From Flaccisagitta enflata (taxonomy: Eukaryota; Chaetognatha; Sagittoidea; Aphragmophora): DNA of 64,000 bases. The notes under the pieces were generated by a model. It had not been told where the DNA came from and searched no databases. It was given only the letters and a program-made list of their open reading frames with translations. This document shows positions 34,262 to 44,622 of this stretch, in pieces. The first letter of the stretch is position 1. Every line of letters begins with the position of its first letter. The stretch spans positions 30,318,001 through 30,382,000 of the forward strand of contig OZ231128.1 in NCBI GenBank assembly GCA_965153355.1, given 5' to 3'. A program made the position numbers and the translations under genes.

Positions 34262-34300
34262 ACATTTGCATTACCAAGCAAGCAAACAACTCATCAACCT

Positions 34301-34302
<2 letters not shown>

Positions 34303-34380
<78 letters not shown>
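34303..34380. repeat. (CT)n microsatellite
   Basis: About 78 bp. A TTACGCTTACGCTTACGAGT-type degenerate hexamer stretch follows at 34418-34485. Confidence 0.95.
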
Positions 34381-34383
<3 letters not shown>

Positions 34384-34769
34384 CTTGGCGTACGCGCGTA
34401 CACGTTGGAACGATGAACGCTTACGCTTACGCTTACGAGTCCGCAAAAATTCAGGTAACGCTTACGATTACACTTACGAGTACAGCCAAAAATGGCGAGT
34501 ACAGAAAGTACGCGTCCGCGTCCGCGCACAATTACACCATCACTGGTCCGGACGCATCGCTGCCCGGTCAGGCTTGTTCTTAATCCTCTTCTTCTTCCGA
34601 GACCTTCCGAGAGACCCCTAACCCTTCCAAGTAACGGCGTTACTCGTTACTCTATAAAATGCATGCCTGGTCAGGGGCTGGTTTTCAGTGTCCAAGATCT
34701 TGGACTTCAAACCCGAATTTCGTGGGAAAGTTGTAGCAAATTTGATTCTAGAAGCGATGTTTCCAGCCC

Positions 34770-34960
34770 ACATCCATATCCCAACCCCCATCCCACAGAC
34801 AAGCATACACAAAAAGTATCCTAAACGCTTGTTTTTCCACTTTTTGACTCAATCATTAGGGGTGGACAGACCAATGAATGAACTGAGGGGCTGACCGATG
34901 GACCTATGGACTAATAGACGGACAAAGCCTCTTATAATGTTGCGTGTCCGCACTTAAAAA
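34770..34960 (+). mobile_element. Family B copy, 5' truncated
   Basis: CATCCATATCCCAACCCCC, TACACAAAAAGTATCC, AACGCTTGTTTTTCCAC, a decayed GACC tract, GACAAAGCCTCTTATAA, then GTTGCGTGTCCGCACTT plus A's. The half-site end is missing. Confidence 0.75.
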
Positions 34961-35274
34961 TGATTTTGATTTCCACCACAACCATCAATCTCAGGGACAT
35001 GACATCTATTGACCAGCTTATAATTCAAATATAAAGTTAGTCAGGTAAAATAAAGGTTCTTTAATACATTCCTCCAGTTTTGGCTGTTTATTTACGAACC
35101 CCGCTGTATGTTTTCACTTTTGAATCAACTGCCAAAAGATGTTTGTTGAATAGTTAGAAATACGTGATAGGCCATATAGGTGGCGATCTAAGACATGATC
35201 GATAAAGGAGAGGAATGGTTTGGGAGCGCTGTGGTAGTGATAGGTAATAACGCTTAATAGGTACTATGCGAATT
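34961..35274. other. Gene-free interval between two elements
   Basis: Unique AT-rich sequence; nothing recognised. Confidence 0.4.
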
Positions 35275-35849
35275 AACAAGGCCAACACCTATAAGTCGCG
35301 TGCGAGACTTAAATAATTACTTTATTACAATTTACATAACCACATAACTAAAATGACTTTCATTGAATTCAATTGATATAAGATGACTTAAAATGATTTA
35401 AAATGACCTAAAATGACTTAAAATGACCTAAATTGACCTAAAATGACTGAAATGACCCAGTGACTAAAATAACTTAAATTGACTTAAATTGACTCAAATT
35501 CAAAATGACTTTAAATGACTTTAAATGACTTAAATTGACGTAGAATGACTTGAATTGAACTTAACTGACCTAAATTGACTTAAATTGACCTAAAATCACT
35601 AAAATGCTGAAAACTATTAAAATAACTCAAATGACATAAATTGACTTAAACTGACTTTAAATGACCCAAAATGACTTAAAATGATCTAATTTGACTTTAA
35701 ATGACCTAATTTACTTAAAATGAGTTAGTAGGAATAAAACGGATAAAAAAAGTAAAGTGTGACCGACCGACCGACCAACCGACCAACCGACCAACCGACC
35801 GACGGGCAAAGCGGGGTGTAGTGTCGCGTAGCACGCGACTAAAAAAAAA
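35275..35849 (+). mobile_element. Family C copy, full length with long internal array
   Basis: AACAAGGCCAACACC, half-site AAGTCGCGTGCGAG, then about 380 bp of AAATGACTTAAA-type 10-12 bp units (35345-35730), AAAAAAGTAAAGTGTGACCG, a GACCGACCAACC tract, GGGCAAAGCGGGGTGTAG, hairpin GTCGCGTAGCACGCGACT, A's. Confidence 0.88.
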
Positions 35850-36229
35850 GACGCACTTTTGAATGGTTGATTGCGCCATTGAAAATTAAAAAAACTAACT
35901 AAAATCTTAGACCATTTTGAAGCCCTTGAAAAACTCTTTCATTTGGCGCCAATCTGGTATCTCTATCTTTTTTCGTTTGGAAATGGCATTAATTTAAATA
36001 AGAATGTTGCCAAATTTGTTTTTGCAGTCCCTTTAAAAAGATGCAATTCAGCAAAATAGTGTCTCACTTAAAAGAGCTCTAGCTCCTAAACCGTTTAAGA
36101 TACAGATCTGGGATTGGTCTAGAATGAAAGATAATTTGAAAATCTTCAAAATCACTCTCTCTGTAAAATTTTTTTGATACTTTTTAAGTCAGTTTTATCA
36201 GCAAATAAAAAGGTGCGTCTTTTTTTTTA
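35840..36229. mobile_element. 390-bp MITE fused to a family C tail
   Basis: TIR TAAAAAAAAAGACGCAC at 35840-35856 and its exact complement at 36213-36229. The left TIR shares the A run with the 3' tail of the family C copy, so it inserted into, or arose at, that tail. Confidence 0.7.
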
Positions 36230-36479
36230 ATTCGCGTAGTACATAGATGTTACGACTTAGGATCTCAGTCGCAAACAAACGCTCAAAAGAAAACACAGAC
36301 ACGCACCACGCTAACAAAAAGCGCAACAGTCGAGCCCTACTGATGGAATCGGAAAAATGTATGAATCGTCCTTGAATTCTCAATGTTGGGATTTCTTTTG
36401 ACTTTTGCTTTGCTCAGTTCGACCTTTTTCTTTCAACGACCTTCCCAGCTTCCCCGTCTCTCTCACTCTTTTAACGACC

Positions 36480-36481
36480 TG

Positions 36482-36510
<29 letters not shown>
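36480..36510. repeat. (CT)n microsatellite
   Basis: About 30 bp. No exon is supported in 36230-36690. A GGTT/GGTC run lies at 36641-36685. Confidence 0.9.
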
Positions 36511-36514
<4 letters not shown>

Positions 36515-36692
36515 ATCTCTAAACCGATCCCTGGAGTATCTCTTCTTGTACTGATTATCTGTTTTTATAGGTACATTCCTGTTTCCAACATTCAGTTCTA
36601 GACGTCTTTATAGGGCCTGTATTTGTCCTTATGATTGTGTTGGACGGTTGGTCGGTTGGTTGGTTGGTCGGTTGGTCGGTTGGTCCCCTTAT

Positions 36693-36752
36693 GGGCAGCG
36701 GCCCCGAAGTGACCGATGACCTATGCTTTCACACATAGGGGGAATTTCTACT

Positions 36753-36793
<41 letters not shown>

Positions 36794-37410
36794 TTCTTCT
36801 TCTTCTTCTTCTTCTTCTTCTTCTTCTTCTTCTTCTTCTTCTTCTTCTTCTCTGTACGCCCCCCGATCCTTTTGAGGCTGAACCCAAGCCTTGAGGCTCG
36901 AATCACAGCCTTTAAACTCAAAATCCAGCCTCAAGGCTCATATACCAGCCTCAAGGCTCAAATCCCAACCTCAAGGCTCAAATCCCAACCTCCAGGCTCA
37001 AATCTCAACCTCCAGGCTCAAATCTCAGCCTTGAGGCTCAAATCTCAGCCTTGAGGCCCAAATTGCAGTCTGGAGGCTCAAATTTCAGTCTCGAGACTGG
37101 AATCCCAGCTTCGAAGCTTCGAGCTTCGAGGCTCAAATCCCAGCTGTGATGCTCAGATCCCAGCTGTGAGGCTCAAATCCCAGCCGTGAGGCTCAAATTC
37201 CAGCCTTGAACCTCAAATTCCGGCTTGATGCTCAAATCACATTCTCGAGGCTCAAATCCCAGCCTCAAGGCTCAAATCTCAGCTTCAAGGATCAACCTAC
37301 CAAGCATAGGTCATCGGCCCCTTCAGGGCCGCTGCCCCTCTCATCACACAATCACATACACTAAAATAGGGGAAACAGGTACTGCTGACCACCTAACGCA
37401 GTTGCGACAA
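36693..37410 (-). mobile_element. Family D copy with (CTT)n and 20-22 bp array
   Basis: Short end GGGCAGCGGCCCCGAAG and GATGACCTATG at left; a CTT run (36748-36852); an array of CTCAAATCCCAGCCTCAAGG-like units (36880-37300); then CATAGGTCATCGG, GCCGCTGCCCCTCTCATC and the long end CAGGTACTGCTGACCACC, reaching GTTGCGAC. The units are the complement-sense relatives of those at 361-976. Confidence 0.8.
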
Positions 37411-37538
37411 TTTACTTTTTCGGCGTTTTTGAGCTTTTTGAGCATACGTCTCCTGCCCAGATGCCCCAGTGACCTTCTCCAGGACTGCTCCTGCCCACCC
37501 GCACGCGACTAGGGTAGCCGTGTATCCGGCCTTGTTTG
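37411..37538 (-). mobile_element. Family A fragment directly joined to a D element
   Basis: The plus strand runs TTTACTTTTTCGGCG, CCTGCCCAGATGCCCCAGTG, GCTCCTGCCCACCCGCACGC, TAGCCGTGTATCCGG, CCTTGTTT. The hairpin half is lost exactly where the D element's long end begins. Confidence 0.75.
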
Positions 37539-37807
37539 CTTCGTTATTGCTCGCACATCTGTGCTTGCTGGGCATGTGTAGCCGCGTGACCGTGAATGCG
37601 TGGATGCACGTTCGAGATTACACATGTGGCATGCGGGTATCAGTAAAAATACAAGCGAGAAAGTGTGAAATGTGAATGATCTAACCGTCGTAGATGTATT
37701 ATACTAAGGAGTGAGGAGCATGTTTTTTGTCCTTTTAAGCTGGTAACGAACATTTGCCCTTATCCATTTTTGGTAGGCATAAGGGTTTTTGCGTTAGACT
37801 CGGAATG

Positions 37808-38401
37808 TATGACAAGTGGAACAATATCCCTCACTATACCCAAGCTAAATCATATGGAAGAGAGCCTGGTGAACCCTCACTGACTAGTTAATATGCGCAC
37901 CACTCCTAGTTTTCCATAAAACACAATCCGAAAAACCTTCTTTCTCAATCTAACCCTAAAGTAAACTAATTACTAAGGGCAAATGATTGTTACCTGTATA
38001 ATCAAAATTCAACAAGTCACCCAAGAGTAACATTGTTAAGAACAAGTGACGCGGGGTCACAATATCGTTGCGGACGGGTGGGCAGGGGCATCAAACCCCC
38101 ATCCACACCCATACCAATCTCCAATACTCAAAAAATACTCAATACACAAAAAGTATCAAAAACGCTCGTTTTCCCACTTTTCAACTTGATGACCACGGAC
38201 CGACGGACGGACCGACGGACGGACAAAGCCTCTTATAGAGTTGCGTGTCCGCAACTAAAAATCCCCCTATGTTTGCTAACTCAGCATTGCTAAATGGAAA
38301 ACTAGGAGTGATGCGCTCTGAAACTAGTCAGTGAGGGCTCACAAAGCCCAATGCACATTTCATTTTGGGTGTCGTTAGGGATATGGTTCCACGTGTCATG
38401 C
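37808..38401. mobile_element. Palindromic element split by a family B copy
   Basis: Inverted arms of about 120 bp: TATGACAAGTGGAACAATAT against the complement CATGACACGTGGAACCATAT, then CCCTCACTGACTAGTT and CACTCCTAGTTTTCCAT in both. A smaller inverted pair (GGTAAC-AACATTTGCCCTTA) at 37741-37766 and 37971-37995 crosses this one, so the region has rearranged. Limits are approximate. Confidence 0.6.
38041..38261 (+). mobile_element. Family B copy, full length
   Basis: AACAAGTGACGCGGGGTCAC, half-site GTTGCGGACGGGTGGGC, CAAACCCCCATCCACACCC, CACAAAAAGTATCAAAAACG, CTCGTTTTCCCAC, GACGGACGGACC tract, GACAAAGCCTCTTATAGAG, hairpin AGTTGCGTGTCCGCAACT plus A's. The best B reference copy here. Confidence 0.88.
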
Positions 38402-38871
38402 ATATGCATATGTAGACTTATGATGTGATGAGGTGTGATAAAACATGTACAGATATGAGTTGTCACATGCGCGGACGTGTGAGCACGCTCGGCATTTTTT
38501 TTTGTGACGCTTCGAGTTAGAATCTATTTCCCCTTCTGGTCTCAGCTCTGTTTACTCTCCTAAGCGTGTATATATATGGTCATCTTTATTCCTCGCCCAG
38601 TTCCTTCCTTAGGAAGAGAGAAACGAATGAAGAAAAAATATCCGGCCACAGGCTGAAAATGGTAACGACATGGTTGCTCCAAGTTGGTATCCCTGGATTC
38701 TGTATCAGTGTATGATTTGAGCTGCTTTTCGACGAAAAATATGTACTGAGTTGCATAGATGGTTCAGAGGATGGATTGATGGAAGGATGTCTGGATGAAT
38801 GGATAAATGGATGAATGGATGAATGGATGAATGGCTGAATGGCTGAATGGCTGAATGGATAATAGCAGCCC

Positions 38872-39002
38872 AAAGGCAGTAAGTGGTCAGCGGTACCCGT
38901 GCCCTGCTTGAGTAGTATGTGATTTAGGTTGAGGGGGAGCAGGGCAGCGGCCCCGAAGGGGACGAAGTCCTGTAGAACACAGGGGGAATCTGTCCGTCCG
39001 TC
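38872..39002 (+). mobile_element. Family D fragment, CCTGT/ACAGG hairpin class
   Basis: Long end GTGGTCAGCGGTACCC, then GGGCAGCGGCCCCGAAGGGG, GTCCTGTAGAACACAGGGGG and a GTCC tract. The array and closing end are absent. The hairpin class differs from 361-976 (CCTGT/ACAGG, not CCTATG/CATAGG). Confidence 0.72.
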
Positions 39003-39093
39003 CATCCGTCCGTCCGTCCTTCTCTCAGCCTTCCTTCTGTCTAGGAAGCCCTGTTATTCAAACTCTCATTGAATTACATGGAGAAATGACAAA

Positions 39094-39638
39094 AGGCAGT
39101 ATATGGACAAGGGTACCCCTGCTTTTCTTGAGAAGTTTGTAGGTTAAGTAGAGGGGGGGAGCAGGCCAGGATCTAGGTCTCTGAGGCCAGAATCTGGGTC
39201 TCAGAGGCCAGGGTTGGAGTCTCTGAGGCCAGGATTTGGGTCTCTGAGGCCAGGATTTAGGGCCTTGAGGCCAGGTCCTGGGTCCTGGAGGCCAGAATCT
39301 GGGTCACAGAGAGCAAGATCTAGATCTCTGAGGCTAGGATTAGGGTTTTAGAGGCCAGAATCTGGGTATTAGAAACCAGGATCTAGATCTTAGGGGCCAA
39401 AATGATTGAATTTTGACCAAAATTCAGGTTTTCTAGCCAGAATTTAGCCATTTTGCTTGGATTTTGCCATTTTGCTTGGATTTGGGCCATTTTGCTTGGA
39501 TTTGCACTCCAAAGAAGACAAATCCCTGAGAATGGGGTGGGGGGGGACGGACGTACGGACGTACGGACGTACGGACGGACGGACGGACAGATTCCCCCTG
39601 TGTTCTACAGGACTTCGTCCCCTTCGGGGCCGCTGCCC
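39094..39638 (+). mobile_element. Family D copy lacking the first hairpin
   Basis: Long end GGCAGTATATGGACAAGGG, array of AGGCCAGGATTTGGGTCTCTG units (39165-39400), then a TTTTGCTTGGATTTGGCCA subarray, GGACGTAC tract, CCCCCTGTGTTCTACAGGAC and CCTTCGGGGCCGCTGCCC plus AAAAA. It lies in tandem with the fragment at 38872. Confidence 0.75.
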
Positions 39639-39952
39639 AAAAATGGATGTTGTAGAATGTAGATGCGAGGTTCCGTCTGAAAATATATTACAGAAAGCTT
39701 CAAGCAATCAATGGCTTGCGCTCCCGAGACAAAATATGAATCAGAAAAAAGACATCTATCAGAAGTGTCTTTCACTCAGTTGCATTCTATCAATATGATT
39801 TCACTAAGAAGCACAATCCGTCAATCCCCCGATGGCCTATTGCGTCTCGGTCAAGGTCATGCATGTCTGTTGGTTGGTCTGTCTATTTGCAAACTTAACA
39901 CCATGCTAAACAGTCAATTTCTGTGTCTTCCTTGATTTCTTTTATGTCTCAT

Positions 39953-40250
39953 GGGTTCGTTCGTTCGTTCGTTCATTCGTTCGTTCGTTTGTTCATTTGT
40001 TCATTTGTTCGTTTGCTCGTTCGTTCGTTCATTCTTTGGTTCGTTTGTTCGTTTGTTTGTTCGTTTGATCGTTCGATTGTTCGTTTGTTCGTTCGTTCTT
40101 TCGTTCTTTTGTTTGTTTGTTTGTTCGTTTTTTCGTTCATTCGTGCAATCATTCGTTTATTCGTTCGTTCGTTCGTTCGTTCGTTCGTTCGTTCGTTCGT
40201 TCGTTCGTTCGTTCGTTCGTTCGTTCGTTCGTTCGTTCGTTCTTTCGTTT
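39953..40250. repeat. (GTTC)n microsatellite
   Basis: About 295 bp, degenerate (GTTT, ATTC) in the first half and pure in the last 100 bp. Confidence 0.95.
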
Positions 40251-40369
40251 GTACCATATGGCCAAGGTTTGTTGAACTAACCATTTCCAATAATCATAAC
40301 ATTACCATAGAGCACTCAGTTTCTGTTTTTTTTTTTCAAACCAGAAATACGAGACAAAGCGGTTGAAAA

Positions 40370-40669
40370 GAAAAAGCGACAAAATTGTTTTCAGTCCATC
40401 GACTGTACTAAGCGATGCCACGAGAAAATGGTAGTTCTTTGGCCTCCCCCTGGTGGTGCAACTTGGCGGCTATATTACAGAGTAATTCGTCTTTTCCTTG
40501 CACTATGTCTCTGGCTCTGTCTTTTCCGGTCTGACTATCTGTTTCTGACTCTCTATCTATTTCTGTGTTTCTGGCTATCCCTGTTGCACTCTGTCTCTCT
40601 CTGTATCTGTCTGTCTGTCTGTCTTTTGTTTGGCGAAGTGTTAGTCTCTGCCTACCAGCCTCTCTCTCT

Positions 40670-40702
<33 letters not shown>

Positions 40703-41240
40703 CTTCTCAACGCCACCCCGGAGACAAATTGTTCGGTGACGTGGGAGCATTTTCTTGTGAAATCCACGGGCCAATGACGCGGTTTACCAAACAGATCCAG
40801 GACAAAGGCAAAACAAAAAACAAACGGACCCATACGAAAAAGCACACCACCCATGTCATTCCAAACCACTTGACTCTCAATTCGGCGAAATAATTATAAA
40901 TAGACTCTTTGGTCTTTTGGCATGATTAGAGAGTCAGGGGCTTTAACTATAAATCAATTTTTAAGGTCAACGTCGAATTTATCGTTAATTATCACATCAC
41001 TACGTCACTATATGTTCAATGTCAGTGATATTCCTTGATTAAATTACATTTATAAGCTATCATAATCCAAAATTATTATTCATATTGAAAAGCGTGTATA
41101 TCCCTAGTCAGCATACGTTTTTTACGTTACGGAATCATTATCTACCATTTTCAAACACAAAGGAATTTTCATCAACTTCACTCTTTCAAAATCAGTGCGA
41201 GGAGTTACGCAAATAAATCTATGTGTGTGTGCCCCACGAC
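40370..41240. other. Gene-free stretch with a CT/GTCT-rich patch
   Basis: A 40540-40705 patch of CTCT/GTCT and an AT-rich remainder. A minus-strand frame near 40730-40869 is open but shows no recognisable protein or splice context. Confidence 0.4.
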
Positions 41241-41248
41241 TTTTTGGG

Positions 41249-41383
<135 letters not shown>

Positions 41384-41389
41384 CCTCGC

Positions 41390-43740
41390 TAGGTTCAAAT
41401 CATTCCATTTCCTTTCTATTTTAAAACTGGGTCTCTTTTTCGGTCAAGCTGGGTCGGATTGCAAAAGAGAGAGGGTCCATCCAGGGCCTTCTCGGCATCG
41501 CCCTGTCATGTCACCTCATGTCATGTCATGTCATGTCACGTCACACGGTGCGCTCAAAAGTCGATTAAATAAGCAATGGACAATAAGAAAAAAGACAGAA
41601 CGGATATGAAGTAGAGAAAATCGTAGGGAAGCTCCATCACTGTCTATGAGTAGATAATGGTTCATAAGTCTAAATCAAAAAGAGCTCCTCTGCAGCAGGC
41701 CATGAAAGAGTTTACTCCAAAATCACAGGGGCGTCCCTGTATTCGGATAGATATGGCTTTTTTCTCTTGCTGCAAATTAAAAACGGAAATTAATCACGTT
41801 AACTTATATATTTCCATTTAAAAGGTTGTCTGCATTGACGAAAAAAAAAATCATACACCAAATTGTCAAACGTCAAGCTTTATCTACTGTTACGTTTCTG
41901 TCTGTTCCCTAGCATGAGTGTTCAATCAAAATACAGTGCGATTTTCTTGAATGAAACGAAAGATGACTCGGAAATCCATAGAAGTAATCCAATTCTGAAA
42001 AGAGCGCATAGAAGAGTATGTTTTGGGATTTTTTAAAAATTTTGGATCTTAAACAGTTAAGCTTCAATCTTCTCTTGAATTATGAATCTTACAAGATCTA
42101 TCACTTTTTTGATCAATCTAAGTAAAAATTTTTTTTATCATTTTTCAGTTTTTGATTGTATCGAATTTGTGAGCTGGGATTAACATTACCTTCTATAAAT
42201 ATCTCACATTCACGGCTTGTTTGGGTAGGCAGGTGTGAGTTGTCATTCATGGAAAAAAATGATGAATTCGGATGATTTCATCTCTGAATTCAAAAGGAGA
42301 AAAAAGGTGCAAAGAGAAGTTAACATTTTTAGATACGTCCTCGCGTCTCTATGAGAGGGTCTGTTTGTCTGTCCGTCCCTCTGTATATCTGACCGTCTGT
42401 TACCCACTTTCCAAAAGTCCCACCAATCATCTCAAATTATTCACCAACCACCCCAAATCATTTTTAGATGCCTCCTCGCATCCCTGGAACTGCGCCGTTT
42501 TGGTCAATGTGTGGATCCTGCTTCAATCCCTCCCACTTTTGGAAGTTAACTTTTTTCAAATCAATTCTTTTGCATTCCATTCCAAAAACTAATGAATGTT
42601 ATGCTACTGCTCTTAGTGTGTATTCACCTATTCATTTCATGAAAAAATATTTCATCATTTTCTGGTTGATTCTTGCCAAATAGTATTTTAAACATTTTGT
42701 TCATAACACGTCCTGCAAAGCGTGATGATGTCTAAGATACGCACTACAGTATGCAAAACTAATCAAAGCATTGATCTCATAGCTTTATCAAGAAGATCTG
42801 TTGATCTCGCTTACTTACACAATTGAATAGTAGCTCATCACACATATCAAAGGTCAATCTGTAAATTCATTCATAAACCCTAAATTCCTTCTGCTCAGAC
42901 CTCACAAGAGGACGCATTGTTGCCCTATCGGGCTTGTTACTTCACATATGACAGCGAGCATCCGACGGCATGATTAAGTGTGTCAAAAGGGGTCAAAATA
43001 GAAAATTTCATGAGATTGAAAATAAAGAATAACATGAAAAAAATCATTGAAGTATATCATAATGGACATTTTATTACAAAATTTGCATTCAAAAAGGAGA
43101 AAAGAGCAAGTAAAGCTATCAATAACTAATTGTATTCACTAGAAAATATTCAAAATTCAATTTTTGTTCACTGATAGGAGGCTTGTTAAAGTTATAACAT
43201 TGCATGGGAAAAGAAAAAACACAAAAATGAAGAACATAGCCACCTTCCAAAATTGATTATGGAGGCGGCTATGTTTTTGAAAATGCAAAATTTCTCTGCA
43301 TTTGAGAGTCTTATAATTTTAACAGCAGCAAAAAGAAAAAAAATGTAAGCAAAATTTCACTAAGAAACCTTATTTTCTTTGCTTTTCTCATGTGAATTGC
43401 CAATTTAAAGGTTCTTTTGAGGTCAGCATATGACAAAGACATACACACAGAGTATTTCTAGAGATAATTTCTCTCATGAAAGTATTTTTAGCATCATTAT
43501 TATTCAACTTTAGTTGAGAAAATAGGGTGAAACATTATGTGTTGCCATCAATTGCTTTCCGTCATATAGATTGAAGCTTAACTACTTGAGAGTGGAGACC
43601 CAGAGCTAAAATTTGGCACATGCAAATACTTTAACAAACTTTTTCAGGCACTTCTTTCAGAATTTGATTGCTTTTATTAGTGCTCAAGTTTTGTCCTCGT
43701 CTTATGTTTCATTTGAATGGTGCGTTCGCTTTGAAAACCT
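41390..43740. other. Gene-free AT-rich stretch, about 2.3 kb
   Basis: No supported exon. A GTCTGTCCGTCC stretch with GATACGTCCTCGCGTCTC at 42332-42385 resembles 24995-25050 (GACGGACAGACAGAAGCGG, GAGATGCATCTC) and may be a further hairpin family with too few copies to define. Confidence 0.4.
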
Positions 43741-44005
43741 TCTACCATACTTGAACAAACTCGGAAACTCGGCGGTGATGCTCCATGGAAACGGTAGTGG
43801 GAACAATCCGTCTTTGTCGCGTAAATCGCTCGGGGCGGTTTTTATACTGTGTCATGTCAAGCCCCTGCTTATTTGTTCCTGCTGATTTGCCCTTGATCGT
43901 GATCGTGTGCCGAAGTTGCGTGTTTCGCGCCTCGTTCTTTTTGTGCAATCGTTTTTTCTTTCGTCATTAATTCTCGTACTCTTACTCTTTAGCAGATGAG
44001 CGTAA

Positions 44006-44068
<63 letters not shown>

Positions 44069-44203
44069 CACTCGTTCTGTTTCTTCTTCTAGATGCGAAA
44101 CCCGGCATAAACTACAACCCCTGAAGACCTGGACGGCAAACAGACCAACTTGCAGGAGGCGAATTCAACGAGCACCGAGAAACGTCATTAGTGAAACAAA
44201 ATA
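43741..44203. other. GC-richer island with possible orphan exons on both strands
   Basis: Minus strand: TATAAAAA at 43846-43839, then ATG at 43786 reading MEHHRRVSEFVQ to a CAA|GTATGG donor at 43750. Plus strand: a (CT)n run and TTTCTTCTTCTAG acceptor at 44092, followed by an open frame CETRHKLQPLKTWTANRPTC to a stop near 44203. Neither has a recognised family or partner exon, so these are recorded only as candidates. Confidence 0.15.
44010..44065. repeat. (CT)n microsatellite
   Basis: About 55 bp of CT immediately upstream of the acceptor-like site at 44092. Confidence 0.95.
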
Positions 44204-44263
44204 ACCATCGTCCTGCGCCAAATTGACGAAAACGAGAGAGAAACAGCGAGATACCGGCAATGT

Positions 44264-44437
<174 letters not shown>

Positions 44438-44622
44438 TGAATGAGACAGACAGACGTGGTTGGTCGGGCAGGGTCAGTGATTCAACAACGGTCCATCGAC
44501 AATAATGTTAACGGCGACTAAGAACAAAAACAAGGCCGGATACACGGCAATCCAGTCGCGGTTGGTTTGGCAGGAGCAGTAATGCAAAAATCGCACGCAA
44601 TTAAAAAATGTGACGTACCGAC

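Noticed and set aside
40408-40869. Minus-strand open frame as a gene
   Set aside because: The first part is hydrophobic and then runs into GA/GACA microsatellite; no family match, no acceptor or donor support.
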